Shown: positions 12,939-19,463 of the stretch, piece by piece
How positions within the stretch are numbered: position 1 is the stretch's first letter
Layout: each line of letters begins with the position of its first letter
From: CALRGL01 sp964374035
GTDB taxonomy: Bacteria > Patescibacteriota > Patescibacteriia > UBA9934 > GWF2-40-263
Assembly (NCBI GenBank): GCA_964374035.1
Contig: CAYJWY010000015.1
Location: 1 to 23,245, forward strand
Direction of reading: 5' to 3'
Length of the DNA: 23,245 nucleotides
Program-made: the position numbers and the translations under genes
Notes under the pieces: model-generated
Databases searched by the model: none
Seen by the model: only the letters and a program-made list of their open reading frames with translations
What the model was told of the DNA's origin: nothing

Positions 12939-12959
12939 AGGTGGATGTTTCGTGAATGG

Positions 12960-12988
12960 AATGTAACTGGAAGTCTCCGTTGTGTCAA
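12960..12988 (-). promoter_or_regulatory. Orphan promoter, paralogue of 8099-8127
   Basis: Minus strand: TTGACA (12988-12983), 17-nt spacer, TACATT (12965-12960), then CCATTCACGAAACATCCACC, closely matching the leader of the 88-aa gene. No gene follows: the sequence runs into the antisense of the hydrolase gene end. Transcripts would be antisense to hydrolase copy 1. Confidence 0.75.
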
Positions 12989-13001
12989 TGGAGAAATCAA
13001 A

Positions 13002-13027
13002 AAACCTGGTCGTTGGGAATCAGGTTT
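13002..13027 (-). terminator. Terminator after the second Nudix gene
   Basis: AAACCTG (13002-13008) pairs with CAGGTTT (13021-13027); on the minus strand a T run follows. It is about 70 nt after the Nudix stop and directly precedes the orphan promoter, the same order as at 8139-8168. Confidence 0.65.
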
Positions 13028-13095
13028 ATCGAGCCATATTCTCGAAAAAGTTTCTAAACGCGAGATACTCTTCGTGGTGGAAAAATTTCCGCGCA

Positions 13096-13527
13096 TTACC
13101 TTACCGCTCTTTTTAAAAACGCGCGTTCCAAGTCTTGCAAGATCACTTTGTCTTCAAAAATTATGTCGCTCCTTTCTAGGGCTTCGTTCACGCGAAACCA
13201 TTTTCCATATTCACCCTCGCCGATCACGATGCCATCTTCCCAGCCTTCTGGCGGAGTGAATGTGTAAACGTCTTTCACGCTTCGCAAAAATTCGTAACGA
13301 TTGAACGTTTCTACCTTCGTTATGTCGAGTTCAACACCAAGCTCTTCTCGAATCTCACGCACGAGACCTTGCTCCGACGTCTCGCCGCCCTCAACGCCAC
13401 CACCCCAAAATCCAAAATGATTCGGTAAGACCTTCATGTCCGCGGAACGCTTTTGCAGAAAGACATGGATGACGTCGCCCTCGATGCGGACGGGAAGCAA
13501 CAACGAGATGAGTCGTTTTTCTAACAT
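13096..13527 (-). CDS. Nudix hydrolase (second)
   Basis: The protein is 143 aa. The Nudix box is complete: Gly43, Glu49, Arg57-Glu58, Glu61-Glu62, Gly64 (GGGVEGGETSEQGLVREIRE then ELG). The start MLEKRLISLLLPVRIEGDV and a WEDG...GEGEYGKWFRVNEA stretch are typical of small house-cleaning Nudix proteins. Substrate unknown. It is only distantly related in sequence to the Nudix protein at 8167, although both are followed by homologous terminator and promoter blocks. Start ATG at 13527; no Shine-Dalgarno site is visible, and frames further upstream run into the tRNA-like remnant. Confidence 0.88.
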   Translation of the reverse strand: MLEKRLISLLLPVRIEGDVIHVFLQKRSADMKVLPNHFGFWGGGVEGGETSEQGLVREIREELGVELDITKVETFNRYEFLRSVKDVYTFTPPEGWEDGIVIGEGEYGKWFRVNEALERSDIIFEDKVILQDLERAFLKRAVR

Positions 13528-13535
13528 AGAATTTT

Positions 13536-13571
13536 TGGTGGGCCACGCCGTTCGCGAACGACGTGGTGGGC
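13536..13571. repeat. tRNA-end palindrome flanked by direct repeats, copy A
   Basis: TGGTGGGC at 13536-13543 and 13564-13571 (period 28) flank a 20-nt segment. With the flanks, CCACGCCGTTCG and CGAACGACGTGG (13543-13566) form a 24-nt palindrome with one mismatched pair. Read on the minus strand, GCCCACCA is the 3' end of the tRNA-Leu-like remnant. Confidence 0.85.
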
Positions 13572-13622
13572 GAGGAGAGACTCGCACTCTCACGCATTGC
13601 GGTGTAAGCTCCTGTGTTTGCG
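13564..13622 (-). pseudogene. Decayed tRNA-Leu remnant
   Basis: The minus strand ends AGGAGCTTACACCGCAATGC, then GTGAGAGTGCGAGTCTCTCC and TCGCCCACCA, matching the 3' half of tRNA-Leu(TAG) copy 1 including the encoded CCA. The T loop has TGCGAGT instead of TTCGAGT, and the 5' half does not complement the anticodon or acceptor stems. Its 5' side runs into the end of the 108-aa gene. I call it a broken gene. Confidence 0.75.
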
Positions 13623-13629
13623 TGGTGTC

Positions 13630-13956
13630 TTATCGACCCGCCTGAGAAGCTCGCGCAAAGTTGAAAAAGTATTTATCGAGATCTACAAGGGTACTCTGAT
13701 ACTCAGAACCTCCAAGGACGGCATCCGCGAGCACTTCTCGAACGCGCAGCAGTTCGCGTAGGCGTGATTGCCATCGTGGGTCTTCGATTGTGAGATCCAA
13801 AAGTTCAAACGCTCGTGTGGCTGCTGACCAGTAGCGTTGTTCATCTCCTTGTGCTTTTCGTGTGCGGCTGACTTCCGAACCTACATGTCCAAGTTGTTCA
13901 GCAAGCGTGAATTGTTGCCAACGACCAGAAGCAAGATTTTCATGTTGTGCGGTCAT
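13630..13956 (-). CDS. 108-aa LGHVGSEV-type conserved protein
   Basis: The motif LAEQLGHVGSEVSRTRKAQG, then AATRAFELLDLTIEDPRWQ and RLRELLRVREVLAD, matches a small helical family I have seen repeatedly in CPR genomes (often starting LGNIGSEV). Function is not known. The protein should be cytoplasmic and all-alpha. ATG at 13956 lies one base after the TGA of the DUF5674 gene, so the two are translationally coupled. The gene ends where the tRNA-Leu remnant begins. Confidence 0.75.
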   Translation of the reverse strand: MTAQHENLASGRWQQFTLAEQLGHVGSEVSRTRKAQGDEQRYWSAATRAFELLDLTIEDPRWQSRLRELLRVREVLADAVLGGSEYQSTLVDLDKYFFNFARASQAGR

Positions 13957-13957
13957 A

Positions 13958-14314
13958 TCAGATTCGTGTAATTTTTTGTTGGACGATCTGGAGAATCCTT
14001 TCTCTCACAATCGAATCCTCAACGCCACGCGATCGGTTTCCTTGTCCGGGTCGTAGATTGATCATCGAATCAAACTCGACAAAACGCAGCGTATCTCCAA
14101 ATGCTTCAGGATAGAGGTTGATTCCCCAGAGATCCGGTTGGCGTGACCCATTTTGGAGAAGGATCTCTTCTGCATCCACGTGCAGTTCACACCCGACCGC
14201 TATGATGCCACGTTCAACATCTACGACGGCTTTCACAAGATCCCCGAAACGTTCCTTCGAAAGTTCGCCTAGTTGGGGAAGGGAAATGGTTTGATCAATG
14301 ATGAAAAGTGGCAT
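13958..14314 (-). CDS. DUF5674 family protein
   Basis: The protein is 118 aa. LVKAVVDVERGIIAVGCELH with DAEEILLQNGS, DLWGINLYPEA, EFDSMINLRPGQGNRSRGVE and a final IVRERILQIV match the DUF5674 (PF18924) pattern over nearly its whole length. Function is unknown. It heads a two-gene operon with the LGHVGSEV protein. The start at 14314 lies near a TAACAT box 6 nt upstream, so the message may be leaderless. Confidence 0.85.
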   Translation of the reverse strand: MPLFIIDQTISLPQLGELSKERFGDLVKAVVDVERGIIAVGCELHVDAEEILLQNGSRQPDLWGINLYPEAFGDTLRFVEFDSMINLRPGQGNRSRGVEDSIVRERILQIVQQKITRI

Positions 14315-14346
14315 AGTGGAATGTTAAGCTGGATGGCACGTTAATT

Positions 14347-14382
14347 TGGTGGGCCACGTCGCTCGCGAGCGACGTGGTGGGC
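14347..14382. repeat. tRNA-end palindrome flanked by direct repeats, copy B
   Basis: TGGTGGGC at 14347-14354 and 14375-14382 (period 28) flank a 20-nt segment; with flanks, CCACGTCGCTCG and CGAGCGACGTGG form a perfect 24-nt palindrome (14354-14377). On the minus strand the repeat is GCCCACCA, the last eight bases of tRNA-Leu(TAG) copy 2. Confidence 0.9.
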
Positions 14383-14459
14383 AAGGAGGGACTCGAACCC
14401 TCACACCTTGCGGTACCAGTTCCTAAGACTGGCGCCTATACCAATTCGGCTACTTGCCC
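14375..14459 (-). tRNA. tRNA-Leu(TAG), copy 2
   Basis: Acceptor GGGCAAG/CTTGCCC, discriminator A, CCA encoded at 14377-14375, anticodon stem CCAGT/ACTGG with loop CTTAGGA (anticodon TAG), variable arm ACCGCAAGGT, T arm GAGGG-TTCGAGT-CCCTC. Same anticodon as copy 1 but compensatory changes in acceptor and anticodon stems, so it looks functional. Confidence 0.95.
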
Positions 14460-14468
14460 GTGTAGAGG

Positions 14469-14497
14469 AGTCTATCTCACTCAGACACCCTCGACAA
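14469..14497 (-). promoter_or_regulatory. Promoter of tRNA-Leu(TAG) copy 2
   Basis: Minus strand: TTGTCG (14497-14492), 17-nt spacer, TAGACT (14474-14469). Identical boxes and spacing to copy 1 with a changed spacer. Confidence 0.8.
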
Positions 14498-14519
14498 GGC
14501 GGGACGTTCACGCTATTCT
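14491..14519 (+). promoter_or_regulatory. Promoter of serine hydrolase copy 2 (leaderless)
   Basis: TCGACA (14491-14496), 17-nt spacer, TATTCT (14514-14519), start near 14526, about 3 nt before the ATG at 14529. Boxes identical to copy 1. Confidence 0.65.
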
Positions 14520-15180
14520 TTCGACATTATGCGCGTCATTCTTGTTCACGGGTTCAATGCGGACCCGACCATGAATTTCCATCCCTGGCTTGGCGATCAG
14601 CTTCGCGATCTTGGGTTTCAGGTGGTGATTCCCAAACTCTCGCTCGCGATCTCGGAAGAGATCGACTTCAATTTGATTATCGAGGAGATGAAGGATCAGA
14701 TTGGCTACCTGAAAAACGACGATATCTTGCTTGGGCATTCCCTTGGCGGACTCGTCATTTTGCAGTACCTCGAGGCTGTCGAGATGACCGAGACGCCGCG
14801 CGCGGTTGTCCTTGTGGCTCCTCCTTTTAAGGTCTCTCGTCCCGAACTTCGTCGTCTGTTCATCGCCGACCTCGATGCCGAGGTCTTGATGTGGAAGGCT
14901 CGCGAATACGTCGTCGTACACTCAAAGGACGACACACTTGTGCCGTTTGAACATGGAGAAAAGCTTGCGGCCCTGCTTCGAGCACGTATGGTTGAGACCG
15001 CGACAGACGGCCACTACATGGACGCCGAGTATCCGGTCCTCGTCGAGACCATTAAGCATATCGCGAGCACCCCGTTCGAATACGCCCCAGGCATGAGCCT
15101 TTCTGACGATTATAAGGACATTCCTTCGCCTATTTAGCGTGTGGAAAACGTCGGGATACATCTCTTGACAGGGTTTCCCT
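14507..15180 (+). repeat. 674-nt duplicated segment, copy 2
   Basis: Partner of 12265-12938. Here the right end lies inside an intact promoter (15165-15193), so this copy keeps the original junction and copy 1 looks derived. Confidence 0.95.
14529..15137 (+). CDS. RBBP9/YdeN-type serine hydrolase, copy 2
   Basis: The 202-aa product is identical to that of 12287-12895 (Ser71 in GHSLGG, Asp134/135, His162). Two silent changes near the 5' end separate the genes. It is divergent from tRNA-Leu(TAG) copy 2 across a 69-nt region and ends 27 nt before the -35 box of the rRNA/ncRNA promoter. Keeping two identical copies beside diverged tRNAs suggests recent gene conversion. Confidence 0.9.
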   Translation: MRVILVHGFNADPTMNFHPWLGDQLRDLGFQVVIPKLSLAISEEIDFNLIIEEMKDQIGYLKNDDILLGHSLGGLVILQYLEAVEMTETPRAVVLVAPPFKVSRPELRRLFIADLDAEVLMWKAREYVVVHSKDDTLVPFEHGEKLAALLRARMVETATDGHYMDAEYPVLVETIKHIASTPFEYAPGMSLSDDYKDIPSPI

Positions 15181-15193
15181 TCTATCCTAAACT
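15165..15193 (+). promoter_or_regulatory. Promoter of the ncRNA / 23S region
   Basis: TTGACA (15165-15170), 17-nt spacer, TAAACT (15188-15193); start near 15200. It is the only strong plus-strand promoter I see before the 23S gene. Confidence 0.75.
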
Positions 15194-15199
15194 TGCGGA

Positions 15200-15389
15200 G
15201 ACTTTTGTGGATACTTTTTAAAACGTCTTTGTCTCTTTGTCCCTAGGAACACCCAAGCCTACTGAGGGATGGAGGGAGGCAATGGCTTACGGAGACCATA
15301 CATTATGAATAGTGAGTCCCAACCACGTGCATAAGTAGCGATCCCACGTCATTCCCACTGATTAGGATCGCCGATTCGGCGATTTTTTT
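15200..15389 (+). ncRNA. Candidate structured RNA of about 190 nt
   Basis: A promoter and a terminator bound a stretch with no convincing ORF. Nested helices can be drawn: CCTA (15258-15261) with TAGG (15363-15366), GGGATG (15266-15271) with CATTCCC (15350-15356, one bulge), GGGA (15274-15277) with TCCC (15342-15345), CTTA with TAAG further in. Length and rod shape would suit a 6S-like RNA, but I see no family-defining motif. It could also be a leader of the rRNA transcript. Confidence 0.4.
15367..15389 (+). terminator. Terminator of the candidate RNA
   Basis: ATCGCCG (15367-15373), loop ATT, CGGCGAT (15377-15383), then a run of seven T. It stands between the promoter and the 23S gene, so rRNA transcription must read through it or begin elsewhere. 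Confidence 0.8.
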
Positions 15390-15596
15390 GTCCTCGGAAC
15401 CAGAGACGCGTTGCCCGGCAATGGAACTCTGTCTCCGAGAAGAACGCGAGTCCTGCGAAGGAACAGAACAAAGAACCTTACAATTGAAGACGTCTAATAA
15501 GACAAACATTGTTCAGCAGAACAATGTCAAAACGAGAAGCACAACCGTAATCCTGATCCAGCGTGATCATGATCCTGCAAGATCAAATATAGGAGC
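15390..15596 (+). other. 23S rRNA leader with processing stem
   Basis: Contains a nested hairpin (CTCGGA with TCCGAG, CAGAG with CTCTG, TTGCC with GGCAA), a perfect 9-bp hairpin ACATTGTTC/GAACAATGT (15506-15527), and several GATC-centred small inverted repeats near 15555-15585. From 15582, ATCAAATATAGGAGCGG pairs with the sequence after the 23S gene (to 20581), forming the long RNase III-type processing stem with the terminal 23S helix. No 16S or tRNA gene is present. Confidence 0.7.
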
Positions 15597-15832
15597 GGTT
15601 GTGGAGCATAAATAAGAGCATACGGAGGATGGCTAGACAGAACGTGCCGATGAAGGACGTAGCAGCCTGCGATAAGCTTCGGGGAGGTGGCAAGCAACCT
15701 TTGATCCGGAGATTTCCGAATGGGGAAACCTTGTACGAGTTATATCGTACAGTTCCATCCTGAATACATAGGGATGAATCGGGCACCTGGTGAAGTGAAA
15801 CATCTCAGTAGCCAGAGGAAAAGAAACAATAT

Positions 15833-15887
15833 ATTCATTTTACGTTTTCGCGCTTCAGCACGTCGCACGAAAACGTAAAAAATGAAT
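15833..15887 (+). other. AT-rich hairpin insertion in 23S domain I
   Basis: ATTCATTTTACGTTTTCG (15833-15850) pairs with the segment at 15868-15887 with a two-base bulge. It replaces about 15 nt that in E. coli separate GGAAAAGAAA from AGTAGCGGCGAGCG. It resembles intervening sequences that RNase III removes in other bacteria. Confidence 0.7.
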
Positions 15888-16856
15888 CCATTCCCTAAGT
15901 AGCGGCGAGCGAAAAGGGAGAAGTCTAAACCTCTTTTGTGAAGTTGCGCCGAGCATGGAGACTTCGGTCTGTGTGTCAGGGGCGGCGAAAGGTGAAAGCC
16001 GTTGCAAGAGAAGGTGTTGTAAGGTGATGTTGTTCGTCTACTTTCATGGACGACGTACGATACATGTGTCAGATATAACCAAAGTTGCTGGAAAGCAACA
16101 CCAAAGAAGGTGATAGTCCTGTAGGTAAAATATCATGACACCGTGCGAATATTATCCTTGAGTACTACGGGGCTCGTGAAACCCTGTAGGAATCCGCCGG
16201 GACTACCTGGCAAGACTAAATACACGTTCTGATCGATAGTGAACAAGTACCGTGAGGGAAAGCTGAAAAGTACCCCGGAAGGGGGATGAAATAGTATCTG
16301 AAACCGTATGCTTACAAGGAGTCGGAGCAAGGCCGCAAGGCTGAGTGACGGCGTTCCTATTGAAGAATGAGCCAACGAGTGTGATGTACGTCGCTGCTTA
16401 AGTCCTCCGGGATGTAGGCATAGTGAAAGCGAGCGTTAACCCGCGAAATCTCCGCAAGGAGAGGGTGGCGTGCACACGACCCGAAACCGGACGACCTATC
16501 CATGGCCAGGCTGAAGCGAGTGTAAAAACTCGTGGAGGGCCGAACCCACGACCTGTGCAAAAGTCGGGGATGAGCCGTGGATAGCGGAGAAATTCCAATC
16601 GAGTTCGGTAATAGCTGGTTCTCCGCGAGATAGCTTTTGGGCTAGCGTCGGTAAATAGTGGACTGGGGGTAGAGCACTGAATGGGTTTTGCGGCTTCGGC
16701 TAGCGAACCTAACCAAACTCCGAATACCAGTTCACGTTCCCGGCAGTCAGACGATGGGGGCTAAGCTCCATCCGTCGAAAGGGAAACAGCCCAGATCTCA
16801 AGCTAAGGTCCCAAAATCATCATTAAGTGTAAAAGGTGGTGAGGATTCTCAAACAA

Positions 16857-16887
<31 letters not shown>

Positions 16888-17731
16888 TAAAGATAGCGTA
16901 ATAGCTCACTGGTCAAGAGTCCTTGCGCCGAAAATGTACCGGGGCTAAATGATGTACCGAAGCTGAGAGTTTAACCTCTATGAGGTTAAGCGGTAGCGGA
17001 GCATTCGTATTGCGATGAAGTTGTGGGGTGACCCATGGTGGAGCGATGCGAAGAGAGAATGTTGGCATGAGTAGCAAAAAGACATGTGAGAATCATGTCC
17101 GCCGTAAATCCAAGGTTTCCTGGGCAACGCGAATCGTCCCAGGGTTAGTCGGGAGCTAAGGCGAGGCCGAAAGGCGTAGTCGATGCACAGCAGATTAATA
17201 TTTCTGCACTTCTTATCAAACTGATGCGGGGACGCTTCCTGAAAATTCCCGCGTTCTATGGCTATAGCGTTGGGGGCACATTGGTGTTGCGTTGGAAAAT
17301 CCGCGCAGCTGAGGTTCGACCTCAAACAGATGTGTCAGCGCGATTCTCCGGCTTGCCGGAGGAAAGGGGAAAGGACAGGGAGCCAAGAAAAGCCGCTAAG
17401 GTTAATTTGATAAGAACCCGTACCGGAAACCGACACAGGTGGGTGGGTGCGAAACGCACTAAGGTGTACGAGAGAACCATCGTTAAGGAACTAGGCAAAC
17501 AAGCGGCCGTAACTTCGGGATAAGGCCTGGTTGCCCTCGGGAGAGGGCGACCCACAGCGAAAGACTTCCAACCGACTGTTTATCAAAAACACAGGTCCCT
17601 GCTAAACCGTAAGGTGATGTATAGGGGCTGATGCCTGGCCAGTGTCCGAACGTTAATTGAGGCCGTTAGCACCTTCGGGTGCGAAGCGGCTGATAGAAGC
17701 GCGGATGAACGCCGGCCGTAACTATAACGGT

Positions 17732-18498
17732 AGTTATCGCTACGCTCCCTTAATAAGGGAGAATAGATAAGGGCCGTTAAAAAATCGGGCTAAATGCTGG
17801 AACATCTGGGCATATCGTCGTACCATGTGGTAACAACCGACGATCGATGCAGACAATCAGCAGGGAAGGCTTCAAGATCGTATGATCAGACAACAATGTT
17901 ATTATGGCGAAAAAAAATTCCTACGACGAACTTCGGCAACTGAAAGGAAAGTACCTCAATTACTTTCTTGCCGGCTTTGTTGATGGCGAGGGAAGCTTCA
18001 ACGTTTCCTTTGCTCGACATCCAGGACTAAAATCGAAATGGATTATTACAGCAAGGTTTCAGGTGTATCAACACACGAACCATGCTGAGATACTCCAAAT
18101 CTTTCAAGAGACTTTTAAGACAGGAAGAATTCATCCAAAAAGTGGAAGCAATGTCATGGTTTTTACCATCGATAGTAAGCGTTCGCTTGAGGAGAAAGTG
18201 ATTCCATTCTTTCAAAAGTATTCACTTGGAACAAAGGCTTCGGTGTTTGAACAGTGGGTCACCATTGTACAGATGCTGAATCGCAAAGAACATTTGACCA
18301 AGACTGGATTCGAGAAAATTGTACGCATTGCGACCGAAATGAATAAAGTAGGCAAGGGTCGCAAATATTCGAAAGAATTCTTAATGAACACATATGGTTT
18401 GGAAGAACCCTCAGAGACTACACGCCTGACTCTTCCCAACTAACGGAAGATGAAGATATAGTCCAATCTACTTGGCGACAAGTAGTAGGTATTTAATG
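17732..18498 (+). mobile_element. Group I intron at 23S position 1923
   Basis: The 5' exon ends ACTATAACGGT and the 3' exon begins CCTAAGGTAGCG, which is the I-CeuI homing position. P1: AACGGU pairs with GCCGUU (17773-17778), with the U-G wobble at the splice site. P3: TCGGGC with GCCTGA. P4: TGCTG with CAGCA. P7: R element CAGAGACTA (18412-18420) with S element AAGATATAGTCC (18451-18462). P9: CTACTTG-GCGA-CAAGTAG. The last intron base is G18498. A LAGLIDADG gene lies in the P6 region. Confidence 0.93.
17904..18443 (+). CDS. LAGLIDADG homing endonuclease in intron 1
   Basis: The protein is 179 aa with one LAGLIDADG motif, YFLAGFVDGEGSF (motif at residues 22-30, catalytic acid Glu29). Single-motif enzymes such as I-CreI and I-CeuI work as homodimers that cut intronless alleles and so spread the intron. 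Later features are RFQVYQH, KKVIPFFQKY-like EEKVIPFFQKYSLGTK and a basic end. The frame starts inside P6 and runs through the R strand of P7 and into P8, so the last residues (EEPSETTRLTLPN) double as ribozyme core. The expected target is the joined exon sequence around position 1923, which the intron interrupts here. Confidence 0.93.
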   Translation: MAKKNSYDELRQLKGKYLNYFLAGFVDGEGSFNVSFARHPGLKSKWIITARFQVYQHTNHAEILQIFQETFKTGRIHPKSGSNVMVFTIDSKRSLEEKVIPFFQKYSLGTKASVFEQWVTIVQMLNRKEHLTKTGFEKIVRIATEMNKVGKGRKYSKEFLMNTYGLEEPSETTRLTLPN

Positions 18499-19003
18499 CC
18501 TAAGGTAGCGAAATTCCTTGACGGGTAAGTTCCGTCCTGCACGAATGGCATAACGAGTTGACGACTCTCTCAACGATGTACTCGGCGAAATTGCAATGTG
18601 AGTGAAGATGCTCACTACCCGTGGCTAGACGAAAAGACCCCGTGAAGCTTTACTACAACTTGGTCTTGAGTTCATGTTTCACATGTTCAGCATAGGTGGG
18701 AGCCTTCGGGCACCAGTGAGATACCACCCTTGTGTTGTGTGAACTCTAACCAGTCGCCGTGAAACCGGTGACAGGAACAGGATCTGGTGGGTAGTTTACC
18801 TGGGGCGGGTGCCTCCAAAAATGTAACGGAGGCGTTTACAAAGATCGGCTTAGCGCGGATGGAAATCGCGCTGGACGTGCAAACGCAGAAGCCGGTTTTA
18901 CTGCAAGACCTACCAGTCGCGCAGTTGCGAAAGCAGAAGTTAGTGATCCGACCGTTCGATGTAGGACGGCGGAAGCTCAACGGATAAAAGCTACTCCGGG
19001 GAT

Positions 19004-19308
19004 ACATCTGTGTCCCTGTCTGGTGGCAACATCGGACATAGTACATGGCTAATAACGGTGAAACCCTATCTTTCTCATGAGGAGTCATGAGCAAGAGGTG
19101 TAAGAGATAGGGCAATACCGTGGGAAGTCGTTCAGTTCGATAAACTGAATTGACCCCGTAACGACTGATCCCGAAAGGGAGAGATGGTGGCGAAACATTG
19201 CGTGAATTAAGGAACCCAACCATCATATGCCGTGCTCCGCCAGAGCTTTATGCGAAGGCGGATGAAGATATAGTCTACGCGAATGGTAACATTCGAATCA
19301 AAAAAGTG
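19004..19308 (+). mobile_element. ORF-less group I intron at 23S position 2449
   Basis: The 5' exon ends CTCCGGGGAT and the 3' exon begins AACAGGCTAG, splitting the conserved GGGGATAACAGG of the peptidyl-transferase region. P1: GGGGAU pairs with GUCCCU (19012-19017), U-G wobble at the splice site. The S-like AAGATATAGTC is at 19265-19275, P8-like CCGCC/GGCGG precedes it, P9 is CGAATG-GTAA-CATTCG with a GNRA loop, and the last base is G19308. I did not find a clear R strand to pair with S, so the subgroup is open. Confidence 0.85.
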
Positions 19309-19352
19309 AACAGGCTAGTCTCCCCCAAGCGTCCACAGCGACGGGGAGGTTC

Positions 19353-19388
<36 letters not shown>

Positions 19389-19419
19389 TAGAAGGTCCCA
19401 AGGGTTTGGCTGTTCGCCA

Positions 19420-19463
<44 letters not shown>

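Noticed and set aside
13564..13640. Functional tRNA with an unusual anticodon
   Set aside because: The 5' half cannot form acceptor, D or anticodon stems, the T loop is changed, and it runs into a coding region.
15200..15390. SRP RNA, tmRNA or RNase P RNA
   Set aside because: None of the conserved core motifs (SRP apical GGAAG/AGCAG loop, tRNA-like ends, P RNA CR motifs) are present.
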